The notes: a model not told the origin generated them from the sequence alone. 15,000 nt of DNA from Armatimonadota bacterium (GCA_023474015.1 JAMCYN010000060.1:1-15000); one strand, 5' to 3'. Positions 1-6,961 are shown, counted from the first letter of the stretch. Numbers and translations are program-made.

Positions 1-1
1 G

Positions 2-1414
2 CTCATTTACCCTCATTACGGGCGGCTGCAGGGCAACTGGCTCAACTACGTGCTGAGCCCCTACCTGCGCGTTATTTGGGACAACCCGTCGATCAATATC
101 AAGGGGGCGGATATCACGTTCGGGCCCGCCACGGCGCCATTCAGGGCGGGCACGAGCTCGTCTTCGGCCATCGTGGTGCTGTCATTCCTTGCGCTTTATT
201 TGTGCAACCGCGACCTCCTGCCGACTTGGCGTTTGCAGGATGTGTGCAAGCTGCTGGGAGAAGCCGAGTGGTACGTTGGGACGCACGGCGGCGCGAACGA
301 CCAGATGACCATTCTGCGGAACTCCGTGAACAGCGTGCTCTACAACCGCCACTCAAAGCCGGAGATCGAAGCGACCCCGCTGCCGTTCCTGCGGGGCATC
401 CACGTGGTCCTCGCCAACTCGCTCTGGGAGGTCAACAAGACCCTCGGCGGCAACCAGAGCTTCAATATGCGTAAGGGCTGGATGCAGATGGGTGACGAGC
501 TGATGAAGCTCATCATTGCGTCCGTTCGCGAGGCCCAGCGCGGGGGAACCGCGTTCCCCGAAGGCTGGCTGCCAAAGCTGACAGAGGAACATTTCGGGTT
601 TGCGCCGGGGGTCCAACTGCCATTGCTGGAGAACAACCCCGAATACTGGGAGAAGATAGAGGCGAACTACTGCAAGTTCGGCAGCCTCGACGAGGGTATT
701 CTCGGCATACCGAACGAGGCCATTCGGGAGTTGATTATGCTCCTGCCGGTGAAAATCACCCCGAAAGAGGCCGGACGCATCTTCGGCAAGGACGCCAAGA
801 CAATCGAACGCATCTATACCCGTCCTCGCAGGAAGATCGGCGGATACCATATACGCACCACGGCCAGGTTCTTCCATCGCGAAAACGAGATAGGCCGAAT
901 TCTGGAGCGGATCTTCCTTGACGCCGAGCGTCGAGTGAACTCGGGAGAGCTTTCCCCGGACTCCGCCGAATATGACCGCTACCGCGTGCAAGTGGGACAA
1001 TTGGTGGATGAGCTTCAGGACGCGCTCAGCTTCGACTTCCGGGTCTCGACCCCGCAGCTCGACCTGCTGCTCACTATCGCCAGGCGCGGGCCGGGCTATC
1101 TGGGAGGCAAACTGACAGGCGCCGGAAAGGGCGGCTGCGTTTCCATTCTCGTGCGCGAGAGCGAATCCGAAGCTATGTGCGGCTACCTGGACCGAGAATA
1201 TTACGGCAAGCCCGAGCGCTTCGAGGTCTACCGTCAGTTACTGGAAGATGAGCGCCGCAACAATGCGCCGGGGACCCCCGACCACGACTCAGCCGTCGAG
1301 CGACTTCGCATCCTTGACGGGGCGCTTGCGTCGGTTCGGGACCAGCGCAGGGTCATCACGTTCAGTCGGGGCGCATGCGCTATAGAGCTGGACAAGTTTC
1401 GTGCCGTCAGTTGA
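2..1414 (+). CDS. GHMP-family sugar kinase, galactokinase-like (5' partial)
   Basis: The reading frame is open from base 2, so the true start lies upstream of the window; 470 codons are visible before TGA. The GHMP ATP-binding glycine/serine loop appears as GTSSSSA (bases 149-169). A GGANDQM segment follows, matching the galactokinase GIMDQ region with its catalytic-type Asp, and the C-terminal GHMP motif reads GGKLTGAGKGG (about 1102-1134). The family phosphorylates sugars or other small metabolites with ATP in the cytoplasm. A segment around IRTTARFFHRENE resembles the galactokinase helical region before motif 3. The protein is longer than a standard galactokinase (about 350-400 residues) even without its N-terminus, with extra sequence between motifs 2 and 3, so the substrate cannot be named. 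The next gene begins 72 bases downstream on the same strand. The family call is firm; galactose as substrate is a guess. Confidence 0.85.
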   Translation, partial: LIYPHYGRLQGNWLNYVLSPYLRVIWDNPSINIKGADITFGPATAPFRAGTSSSSAIVVLSFLALYLCNRDLLPTWRLQDVCKLLGEAEWYVGTHGGANDQMTILRNSVNSVLYNRHSKPEIEATPLPFLRGIHVVLANSLWEVNKTLGGNQSFNMRKGWMQMGDELMKLIIASVREAQRGGTAFPEGWLPKLTEEHFGFAPGVQLPLLENNPEYWEKIEANYCKFGSLDEGILGIPNEAIRELIMLLPVKITPKEAGRIFGKDAKTIERIYTRPRRKIGGYHIRTTARFFHRENEIGRILERIFLDAERRVNSGELSPDSAEYDRYRVQVGQLVDELQDALSFDFRVSTPQLDLLLTIARRGPGYLGGKLTGAGKGGCVSILVRESESEAMCGYLDREYYGKPERFEVYRQLLEDERRNNAPGTPDHDSAVERLRILDGALASVRDQRRVITFSRGACAIELDKFRAVS

Positions 1415-1486
1415 CAAGAATAGTGGAACAAGATTCATAGCAGCGACTAGACCAACAAGCACGGCCCACCGGGAGAGGGGTTGCAG

Positions 1487-1834
1487 ATGTTAAAATCAGT
1501 CCTGAGGCGCGGCCGCCGCGGGTTTACCCTGATCGAGATAATGATTGTCATTCTCATCATCGGTGTCTTGCTTGCCATCGCGGTGCCCAATTTCATCAGG
1601 GCGCGAGAGACGGCAAGATTAAAGTCGTGCCTCTCCAACTTGAGACAAATTGACGCCGCCAAGGACCAGTATGCCGCCGAGCACAAGAAGCGCGATGGCG
1701 ATGCGGTGGACTGGAGCGATATCATTCCCACTTACATCAAAACCGAGCCCGAGTGTCCCACGGGCGTCCCCTACACGCTCGGCTCAGTCGGCCAAAACCC
1801 CACATGTTCAATCGCCGATCACGTGCTGCCGTAG
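1487..1834 (+). CDS. Type IV pilin-like / type II secretion pseudopilin
   Basis: This is a 115-residue protein with a class III (prepilin) leader: a short basic N-terminus, then RRG|FTLIE, with cleavage expected after Gly and the conserved Glu at mature position 5. A hydrophobic helix (IMIVILIIGVLLAIAVPNF) follows, then a soluble domain with two Cys near the C-terminus. Such proteins are processed by prepilin peptidase and assembled into pili or type II secretion pseudopili in the inner membrane. The start at ATG 1487 is chosen over TTG 1481 because a purine-rich ribosome site (GGGAGAGGGG) ends six bases before the ATG. The short C-terminal domain (ECPTG..Y...VG..PTCS) resembles the many small solitary pseudopilins of Armatimonadota, Planctomycetes and similar phyla. 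No other secretion gene is adjacent, so its machine cannot be assigned. It converges with the HAD gene with 32 bases between the stops. Confidence 0.9.
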   Translation: MLKSVLRRGRRGFTLIEIMIVILIIGVLLAIAVPNFIRARETARLKSCLSNLRQIDAAKDQYAAEHKKRDGDAVDWSDIIPTYIKTEPECPTGVPYTLGSVGQNPTCSIADHVLP

Positions 1835-1866
1835 CTGTCAGTATCGTTGCGATTGGGGAAGCCGCG

Positions 1867-2544
1867 TCACACAGGCTCCGGCTGTCGCAGCATTTCCAAC
1901 ACCCGCGCGGCGTCCATATCTTCCAATGAGTCCACAATCACGTCCGCCGCCGCCAAATTCTCGCTCGGCTGCGTATTGGTAACCGCGATAGCCCGCATGC
2001 CGCACGTCTTCGCGGCTCGTACGCCGAACTCGCCGTCCTCGATCACGACGCAATTCGACGGCTCGACGCCAAGCATCGCCGCCGCCCTGAGAAACGGCTC
2101 CGGGTTCGGTTTGCCGTGCGATACATCGTCGCACGCTACCACCGCCTCAAAGTAGTCCCCGATGCCGAATTCATCCAATATGGCTTCGACCTCTATCCGA
2201 GTTGCGCCGGACGCCACCGCCTGGCTTATCCCGTTGCACTTTAGGTCCGTGAGCAACGACCTTACGCCCGGGAGCATCCGCATCTTTCCCCGAATCAGCT
2301 CAAAGTAGAGTTCCCGCTTGCGCGCGACGGCTTCCTCGATGGATATCGGGTTTCCGATCGTCGGCAGAATATCGGCAAAGACCTCGTGCGGCGGAGCCCC
2401 AACGCATCTGGCTATCAGGTATTCCTCGGTCATATCCGATCCCAACTCCCGCATTAGGGCCTGAAACGAACCCAGGTGCACCTGCATATCATCGATAATG
2501 ACCCCATTGAGGTCCCATAACACAGCCAACTTTCCAACTTCCAA
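1867..2544 (-). CDS. HAD-superfamily protein, beta-phosphoglucomutase/phosphatase-like, atypical motif I
   Basis: The 225-residue protein has the layout of subfamily I HAD hydrolases with a helical cap. Motif I is WDLNGVIIDD (Asp11 nucleophile), motif II is around Ser112 (AVASGAT), motif III is Lys145 (HGKPNPEPF) and motif IV is Glu169-Asp170 (VIEDGEFGVRAAK). Relatives hydrolyse or isomerise sugar phosphates in the cytoplasm. In phosphatases and mutases motif I is DxD; here the second Asp, the general acid/base, is Asn13 (codon AAT). Phosphatase or mutase activity may therefore be weak or altered, while nucleophile, Lys and Mg-binding residues remain. The start is TTG 2544, preceded by AGAGG at seven bases; GTG 2523 would also leave an intact motif I. 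It lies 35 bases behind the ferredoxin gene and is probably co-transcribed with it. The superfamily call is secure; the substrate is unknown. Confidence 0.85.
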   Translation of the reverse strand: MEVGKLAVLWDLNGVIIDDMQVHLGSFQALMRELGSDMTEEYLIARCVGAPPHEVFADILPTIGNPISIEEAVARKRELYFELIRGKMRMLPGVRSLLTDLKCNGISQAVASGATRIEVEAILDEFGIGDYFEAVVACDDVSHGKPNPEPFLRAAAMLGVEPSNCVVIEDGEFGVRAAKTCGMRAIAVTNTQPSENLAAADVIVDSLEDMDAARVLEMLRQPEPV

Positions 2545-2574
2545 TATCCAACCTCTTGCTTCTAACTTCTAACT
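2525..2574 (-). repeat. Heptamer-periodic purine-rich tract (GTTRGAA units)
   Basis: On the minus strand the ferredoxin-HAD junction and the first HAD codons consist of about seven degenerate seven-base units (GTTAGAA, GTTAGAA, GCAAGAG, GTTGGAT, ATTGGAA, GTTGGAA, AGTTGGC). A related 13-mer, TTGGAAAGTTGGC, recurs at about 3094-3106. The tract may be slippage-prone. It supplies the ribosome-binding purines of the HAD gene. Confidence 0.5.
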
Positions 2575-2579
2575 CCTCG

Positions 2580-2795
2580 TCACGGGTAGACCTGTTCGCC
2601 CTCTTCATTATAAAGCTTTATGGCTTCCAGTGGGCATGCCTCGGCCGCCTCCAGAATGGTGTCGTCGTCGGCTCCCTCGGCGTTTATCACTATGGCCTTG
2701 CCCTCGCGGTCCATCTCGAACACATCCGGCGCCGCGCCCACACACGCGCCGATCCCCTGACACCTTTCTCTATCCACAACGATTCTGTATGCCAT
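2580..2795 (-). CDS. Small single-cluster ferredoxin, probably [3Fe-4S]
   Basis: The 71-residue protein has Cys12-x5-Cys18 and Cys54-Pro, the pattern of monocluster bacterial ferredoxins. A [4Fe-4S] ferredoxin would read CxxCxxC; here the middle position is Ile15, so only three Cys ligands remain and a [3Fe-4S] cluster is expected. The segment CVGAAPDVFEMDREGKA matches the small ferredoxins that donate electrons to cytochromes P450 and some other oxidoreductases. The start is ATG 2795, preceded by a strong AAGGAGGT six bases upstream; an in-frame extension to 2852 is discarded because it lacks such a site. The HAD gene follows 35 bases downstream. No P450 or reductase lies in the window, so the redox partner is unknown. 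A promoter with the island's shared architecture lies about 320 bases upstream. Confidence 0.92.
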   Translation of the reverse strand: MAYRIVVDRERCQGIGACVGAAPDVFEMDREGKAIVINAEGADDDTILEAAEACPLEAIKLYNEEGEQVYP

Positions 2796-2909
2796 AAGAA
2801 TACCTCCTTGGTAGCGAATGTATAGTACTCCAGAATTAGAGTTCGATATCAACGACTCAATATCCTATATCCCGCTTGCCCGATGTTCAATGTATCGCGC
2901 AACCTGCGG

Positions 2910-2948
2910 CCAGCCGTACATACGAACGGCTGGAGTAAAACTCCAGCC
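2910..2948 (-). other. Two mutually exclusive hairpins in the ferredoxin leader
   Basis: CCAGCCGT (2910-2917) can pair with ACGGCTGG (2926-2933), while GGCTGGAGT (2928-2936) can pair with ACTCCAGCC (2940-2948). The two stems share the middle strand, so only one can form at a time. Neither has an adjacent T-run, so this is not a plain intrinsic terminator. It could be a leader switch or a dispersed palindromic repeat. In the rest of 2796-3197 I see only the promoter and element at 3122-3188, plus a weak TATAAT at 3011-3016 without a convincing -35. Confidence 0.5.
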
Positions 2949-3121
2949 ATTCGCTCTTCTCTCCCTCTTCCTTCTCGAGTTAAATAGGCGCCTTCTTACG
3001 AGGCCATAATATTATATGTCCGGTGTAGAGTCACAATAATTCTCTCTACTAAAGTGTCCGGTGGTGTCGTGCGGTAACGAGGTCTTTTGGCGGGCCAACT
3101 TTCCAATTCTGCCATGCGCGT

Positions 3122-3150
3122 ATTGTATCCCAAGCTTTGCAGTTCGTCAA
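3122..3150 (-). promoter_or_regulatory. Sigma-70-type promoter P1, facing the ferredoxin gene
   Basis: On the minus strand a -35 TTGACG (3145-3150) and a -10 TACAAT (3122-3127) are separated by exactly 17 bp. Transcription would start near 3115 and run toward the ferredoxin gene, leaving a leader of about 320 bases. No convincing gene lies between; a 41-codon ORF beginning near 3106 has no ribosome site. Confidence 0.6.
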
Positions 3151-3172
3151 GGGCATTATCAAAAAAACTCTC

Positions 3173-3188
3173 AAATCAGGTAATATTA
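3173..3188 (-). promoter_or_regulatory. Upstream element of P1 (TAATATTACCTGATTT)
   Basis: This 16-base sequence is identical to the one at 7230-7245 and shares its core with 5423-5434. It ends 22 bp upstream of the P1 -35 box. It also begins about ten bases after the stop of TIGR03790 protein A, with no terminator between. It is probably a regulator-binding or promoter-boosting site. Confidence 0.55.
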
Positions 3189-3197
3189 CTAGCTGCC

Positions 3198-5222
3198 TTA
3201 TAGTAGAATCATCGTGATGTCATTCTGAGTCCGCGGCTTGATTACGGGAATTACCCTGTCCCCGATCTCTTCGCACGAGCTTAAGCCAGTCACCACAACC
3301 TTTGAATAGAGAGGTGGCTTGGGTAATTTCCTGGAACCCACCCTGAGTCCTTTATGCCCGCAGCCGTCCGACAAGTTGCTGCCATCGTCAATATAGAAGT
3401 AGTCCTCACTGTCGGTCCCCGTATAAGTCACTTTGCCCCAGGTCCTTATAAGAAGCCCGATGTTTCTCAAGCCCCGCCCGCCTGTGACTCCCTCGGTCTC
3501 TGAGGTAAAGTCCGCGCCGCCCACAGCCTTGTTCGGCATCATGACCGGCCGAGGTTCCGTCAGCACGTGATCTACTATGTTTACCTGCGTTGCCGTCACG
3601 CTTCGCTCTCCGCTGCGAGTCACAAGACCGGCGAGGAGCGTCACGACGTCCCCGCGATTCACAACCTGGCTGCTCTCCACCCGCAATCCGCTGCAGCCAT
3701 TCTCATCACGAATGTAGAATTCGCTTCCTCCCATCTCAACGGTTCCCGCCGTCACAATCGATTTGGGAGTCGCAACACCCTGGCCGTCGGGGCTGGGGAA
3801 CGCGTCGGATAACCTCGAGAGGTTCGATATGGGGTTCTGGACGTTGATATTTGCGGCGGTGTAACCCTGCGCGGCAACCGGGCTAGCATCTATTGCGACC
3901 ACCTCGACCTTGTGAGGGCCTACGGTGTAATTCGTGGTATCGATCGATATCCCGTACGGTGACTGCGTGCTGGAAGCAACGTACTTGCCGTCGAAGTAAA
4001 AGTCGACATCCTTTATTCCCTCCGGGTCTATCGCGATAGCGCTGATGGTAGCTTGGCCGGTGAACGGCGTATCGACGGAGTCCAGGGCCACATATGGCTT
4101 CGTGGCGAACGGAGCCATCAGCGGATCGCCGACCACCACGGATTTCCAGAACAGCTTCGGGCTGGCCATATACATACTTTCCGCCATATTGTAGCCTTTG
4201 GTATACCTGTCGAACAAGACATCCGGCCATATACCGGCGCTGGTATACGGCTCGGAAACCGAGCATTCGAGCCCACAAGCGCCAAGTGGGATGAGATCCG
4301 CTATCAATGATTGACCGCCGGTGGTCGGGCAGAATGTGCGGCCGCTGGTCGAGACGAACGTGCCGGCAATCGAGCCCGGCAGAAATATGTTGCTCTTGTA
4401 AGCTGTTGCGTTGTAGGCAGAATCATTACTGCCCCAACTGAAGTAGCCGATCAGCCCGCTCATGCCTCCGAGAAATGTGGATGTGTCATCATATATGACC
4501 GGCACGCCCATATTTGTGAGGATGTTCATGGCGTTCTTGAGTTTGTCGTTCAGGTTAATGTAGGGCGGCGGGCTTGCCCTATCGAGCGCAACCGCTCCGA
4601 CCGGTTGGGCCATGACGCTCCGGTCTATCAAGCCGTAGACGTCCTGCTGGGTGTATCCGTCCAGCCTGGTGACCAGGTACAAGTGCAGTCCGTTTAGGGC
4701 TGTCTGATGTGAAAAGGCCGCCTCTACCGGTGGATAAATGTTGGGGCCGTATGGATTTTTGATGTATTTGGTCACGCTCGGCTCACTGAGGCAGGTGAGC
4801 ACACTCGTGATCGATAACGGCCCGCTGTCATAGTAAATCGGGGGGTTGTAGGTAGGGTCCTTGTAGTAGGCTCCAAGAGGAATGCCCTTAGTCAAAACGA
4901 TGTAGTCTATGCGTCCACCTATGTCGGGGTTTTGCAGGAATGCACGAATCGGAGCCACTATACTCGCTTCACACTCTGTGTAATCCACCAGCTCGGTTGT
5001 GGCACAGTCAATCGTGCAGATGTTTTCCGGCGGGATTCCACGCGCGCTCACATAGTAAGCAGCAATGTTCTTCGAAATTGTGCTGCGACTATTCTGCACG
5101 ACAAGCACATTCCTCGGCCCTCCACCGGCCATGATAGACGCAGTTGCGGCGAATAACAGTAACAAGGTCAGCAGCAATTCCAGACGTAATGATACCCTGA
5201 CATCAGTTATCTTTCGAACCAA
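3198..5222 (-). CDS. TIGR03790-family exported protein A, with Ig-like and OB-like C-terminal domains
   Basis: The 674-residue protein starts with a signal peptide (hydrophobic run about 12-30, likely cleavage after Ala32 before GGGPRN). Residues about 36-375 match the TIGR03790 family, recognisable from GGGPRNVLVV, SKNIAAYYVSARGIPPENIC, YIVLTKGIPL, GYFSWGSND and VVVGDPL. The family's function is unknown; as I recall it, it occurs only in genomes with exosortase. Residues about 376-465 look like a bacterial Ig-like domain (DVDFYFDGKYVASS). Two repeated beta-rich, OB-like units follow (about 495-550 and 592-674), each with an FYI-D...GLRV pattern. There is no PEP-CTERM tail. TTG 5222 is chosen because AGGAGG lies ten bases upstream and the paralogue at 7257-9263 has the same start, ribosome site and distance to GGGPRN. 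Promoter P2 lies upstream. It is probably secreted or surface-associated. Confidence 0.85.
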   Translation of the reverse strand: MVRKITDVRVSLRLELLLTLLLLFAATASIMAGGGPRNVLVVQNSRSTISKNIAAYYVSARGIPPENICTIDCATTELVDYTECEASIVAPIRAFLQNPDIGGRIDYIVLTKGIPLGAYYKDPTYNPPIYYDSGPLSITSVLTCLSEPSVTKYIKNPYGPNIYPPVEAAFSHQTALNGLHLYLVTRLDGYTQQDVYGLIDRSVMAQPVGAVALDRASPPPYINLNDKLKNAMNILTNMGVPVIYDDTSTFLGGMSGLIGYFSWGSNDSAYNATAYKSNIFLPGSIAGTFVSTSGRTFCPTTGGQSLIADLIPLGACGLECSVSEPYTSAGIWPDVLFDRYTKGYNMAESMYMASPKLFWKSVVVGDPLMAPFATKPYVALDSVDTPFTGQATISAIAIDPEGIKDVDFYFDGKYVASSTQSPYGISIDTTNYTVGPHKVEVVAIDASPVAAQGYTAANINVQNPISNLSRLSDAFPSPDGQGVATPKSIVTAGTVEMGGSEFYIRDENGCSGLRVESSQVVNRGDVVTLLAGLVTRSGERSVTATQVNIVDHVLTEPRPVMMPNKAVGGADFTSETEGVTGGRGLRNIGLLIRTWGKVTYTGTDSEDYFYIDDGSNLSDGCGHKGLRVGSRKLPKPPLYSKVVVTGLSSCEEIGDRVIPVIKPRTQNDITMILL

Positions 5223-5232
5223 ACCCGCCCAG

Positions 5233-5238
5233 CCTCCT
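5233..5238 (-). promoter_or_regulatory. Ribosome-binding site supporting the TTG start of protein A
   Basis: AGGAGG lies ten bases before TTG 5222. It is embedded in a 26-base block (5214-5239) that differs at only three positions from the one before protein B (9255-9280). The block covers the site and the first codons, arguing that both genes start at this unusual TTG. Confidence 0.6.
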
Positions 5239-5360
5239 GAATAACTTCTGGCTTGATTCTCCCGCGTTTCTATGCGTGATCCTATCAAGCCGTGGCAATA
5301 CGCTACTACGTGGATGGAACACAAGAGGAGTAGTTAGCCGGCACTACCTTTCTACCCACA

Positions 5361-5389
5361 AGTGTATACATAGCGGGCAAGGTTGTCAA
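5361..5389 (-). promoter_or_regulatory. Sigma-70-type promoter P2 of TIGR03790 protein A
   Basis: On the minus strand TTGACA (5384-5389) and TACACT (5361-5366) are 17 bp apart. The predicted start near 5354 leaves a leader of about 130 bases before TTG 5222. Confidence 0.65.
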
Positions 5390-5422
5390 GAATACTGTCA
5401 CATTCGTTCGGCATATCTTCAG

Positions 5423-5434
5423 AAATCAGGTAAT
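5423..5434 (-). promoter_or_regulatory. Upstream element of P2 (ATTACCTGATTT)
   Basis: This shares its 12-base core with the elements at 3173-3188 and 7230-7245. It ends 33 bp upstream of the P2 -35 box, 11 bp more than at P1 and P3, which is about one extra helical turn. Confidence 0.5.
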
Positions 5435-5538
5435 TGTACTGGGTTTATGTTGTGCCAGCGTTGATGTGCTCAGCGGATTGACAAATGCAATGGGCAGAAC
5501 ACTGCCGCGCACATTCCCCGGGGGACTATGGGATGAAC

Positions 5539-5567
5539 GAAAAGCCCCTCCCGCTGAAGGAGGGGCT
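5539..5567 (-). terminator. Intrinsic terminator after PEP-CTERM protein 1
   Basis: A perfect 9-bp stem, AGCCCCTCC (5543-5551) with GGAGGGGCT (5559-5567), has a seven-base loop. On the minus strand it is followed by TTTTC. It lies about 110 bases past the stop of the PEP-CTERM gene and upstream of P2, so it separates the two transcription units. Confidence 0.8.
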
Positions 5568-5677
5568 AAATAAACTTCTCAGGAATCCGACATTATGTCA
5601 CAAGGCCAATCGAACGACTCCTCCGGCGAATCTATATCAGATTGTCGCCGTGGAAATGTTGACCTCTTGTTGAGAAA

Positions 5678-6256
5678 CTATCGGCCTTTAAATTTCTTCA
5701 GGAACATGCCCGCTGTGCCAACCATGCCTAGTGCCAGTGCCACAAATGAGGCGGGTTCAGGGATAATACCAGTCATACCGAGAGTGCGGCCTGTTGCCAC
5801 GCGTCCACCCTGTAGTGTGGCGCTCACATCCTCGTACAGATACTTAGAATCATACCAGAACGTGACTATCTGTCCCACCGGCACGTTGCCGTTCTTCCAA
5901 AGAACTGAATTGGCGCTGGTCACATTGTATATGGGATTAGGAATGCCGCCACTGTTACCGGCATTAGTGAACTCGAAGTTCTGCATATTCCCGACACTAA
6001 ACGTAGTCAATGGAGCTTTCTGGCCCGTGCTCTGGTTCACAACAAAAGAATCCAGGAATTTGACTTCATACGAATAGTGGAACAGACTTCCCGATTGGGT
6101 AACCTGAGCAATGACCTCATCCACATAGCCGCCTGTAGTGCTCGTCAAGAACGTATCGTACGGATTCGGCGGAAGAGCCCACACCGAACTGCAGACTGCT
6201 AACAAAACGCCGAGAACCAGCGTGATTTTCCAGGTGTTAATGATATATCTGCCCAT
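5678..6256 (-). CDS. PEP-CTERM sorting-domain protein 1
   Basis: The 192-residue protein has an N-terminal signal peptide (about residues 1-27, ending SSVWA) and a C-terminal PEP-CTERM tripartite signal: IPEP at about 165, a hydrophobic helix and a basic end (KKFKGR). Such proteins are exported and then processed by exosortase for surface or extracellular placement. The mature part is beta-rich and Ser/Thr/Asn-rich. Its last third (VLWKNGNVPVGQ..., then G.TLGM..IIPEP) is clearly related to PEP-CTERM protein 2. The start at ATG 6256 is set by GAAGGAGG upstream; an in-frame extension to 6298 is less likely. No sound separate promoter was found in the 120 bases before it, so it is probably co-transcribed with protein 2 from P3. 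The intrinsic terminator at 5539-5567 follows. The function of the mature domain is unknown. Confidence 0.88.
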   Translation of the reverse strand: MGRYIINTWKITLVLGVLLAVCSSVWALPPNPYDTFLTSTTGGYVDEVIAQVTQSGSLFHYSYEVKFLDSFVVNQSTGQKAPLTTFSVGNMQNFEFTNAGNSGGIPNPIYNVTSANSVLWKNGNVPVGQIVTFWYDSKYLYEDVSATLQGGRVATGRTLGMTGIIPEPASFVALALGMVGTAGMFLKKFKGR

Positions 6257-6328
6257 TATCTTCCCTCCTTCGATTATACTCTGCCAAGTCGCAAACACAT
6301 ACTGCCTGCCACAAATGCACGAAAGTTG

Positions 6329-6358
6329 GTTGCCGCAACCGACTAGTTTTGCGGCAAC
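6329..6358 (-). other. Intercistronic hairpin between the two PEP-CTERM genes
   Basis: GTTGCCGCAA (6329-6338) pairs perfectly with TTGCGGCAAC (6349-6358) around a ten-base loop. No T-run follows on the minus strand, so it is more likely an mRNA-stabilising or attenuating structure than a full intrinsic terminator. Confidence 0.6.
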
Positions 6359-6376
6359 GTTGCGTACTGGCTGCGA

Positions 6377-6961
6377 TTACTTTCTTCTTCTGATAACCTT
6401 CGGCGCTAACCCGAGCAAACCAAACGCTAGAGCAACCACTGTGCCGGGCTCAGGGATCGTATTGCCCATGCCGATTGCCGTGCCTTCCGCGGCCGCGCCA
6501 CCGTCAACAGCGTAAGCGTAGACATCGATGTCCTGCGGCGCGAACAAAGACTTGTAGCTGAAGTGTCTTAAGCCACCGATGGGTAGAATACCACCACTCC
6601 ACTCCACATTGGCATACGAGCCGCCGATATACACCGGGTCATCAAAGTGCGCGCCACCAACCCCCACGTTCTGAGCGTCGAAGTAAGACGAATCGTTGGG
6701 GTTTGCAACACCGTAGATGTGTACATCGGCGCCGCCGGTGTCATAGGTGACAGCGTAGTCGTACGTGAATACGTACTGCGCCCCGACCAGGTCTCTGGTA
6801 ACCAGAGAGTAGACGCTTAGACTTCCGACGTCCCCTATTCCCGTCAGCGTGGAATTCATGTCGCGCACGAAGTCCGCTGATGCCGGTACGCATAGGAGAC
6901 CCAGCAAGACGACAATAGCCGTTACGCTGGTAAATTTGAAGAATGTCCTGAGAACAACCAT
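6377..6961 (-). CDS. PEP-CTERM sorting-domain protein 2
   Basis: The 194-residue protein has a signal peptide (about residues 1-29, ending VPASA) and a C-terminal IPEP motif at about 169, followed by a hydrophobic helix (VVALAFGLLGLA) and a basic end (RRRK). This is the full PEP-CTERM signal recognised by exosortase. The mature region is rich in Tyr, Asp and Gly and looks like a beta-sandwich. The stretch running from VEWSGGILPIGG to AIGMGNTIPEP aligns with the matching part of PEP-CTERM protein 1, so the two are paralogues. ATG 6961 is preceded by AAGGAAGGAG six bases upstream; an in-frame extension to 7084 lacks such a site and would bury the signal peptide. Promoter P3 lies about 210 bases upstream. 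No exosortase gene is present in the window, so the sorting enzyme must be encoded elsewhere. Confidence 0.88.
   Translation of the reverse strand: MVVLRTFFKFTSVTAIVVLLGLLCVPASADFVRDMNSTLTGIGDVGSLSVYSLVTRDLVGAQYVFTYDYAVTYDTGGADVHIYGVANPNDSSYFDAQNVGVGGAHFDDPVYIGGSYANVEWSGGILPIGGLRHFSYKSLFAPQDIDVYAYAVDGGAAAEGTAIGMGNTIPEPGTVVALAFGLLGLAPKVIRRRK

Noticed and set aside
353..1000. 215-codon minus-strand frame
   Set aside because: It lies wholly opposite the well-supported GHMP kinase and shows no recognisable domain.
3011..3016. TATAAT as an alternative ferredoxin promoter
   Set aside because: No hexamer at 16-18 bp resembles a -35; the best (TTGTGA) is only 14 bp away.
2984..3106. 41-codon minus-strand frame after promoter P1
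   Set aside because: It would begin within about ten bases of the predicted transcription start, has no ribosome site and no recognisable sequence.
6273..6278. Perfect TATAAT before PEP-CTERM protein 1
   Set aside because: It abuts the ribosome site, so transcription would start inside it, and there is no -35 at a workable distance.
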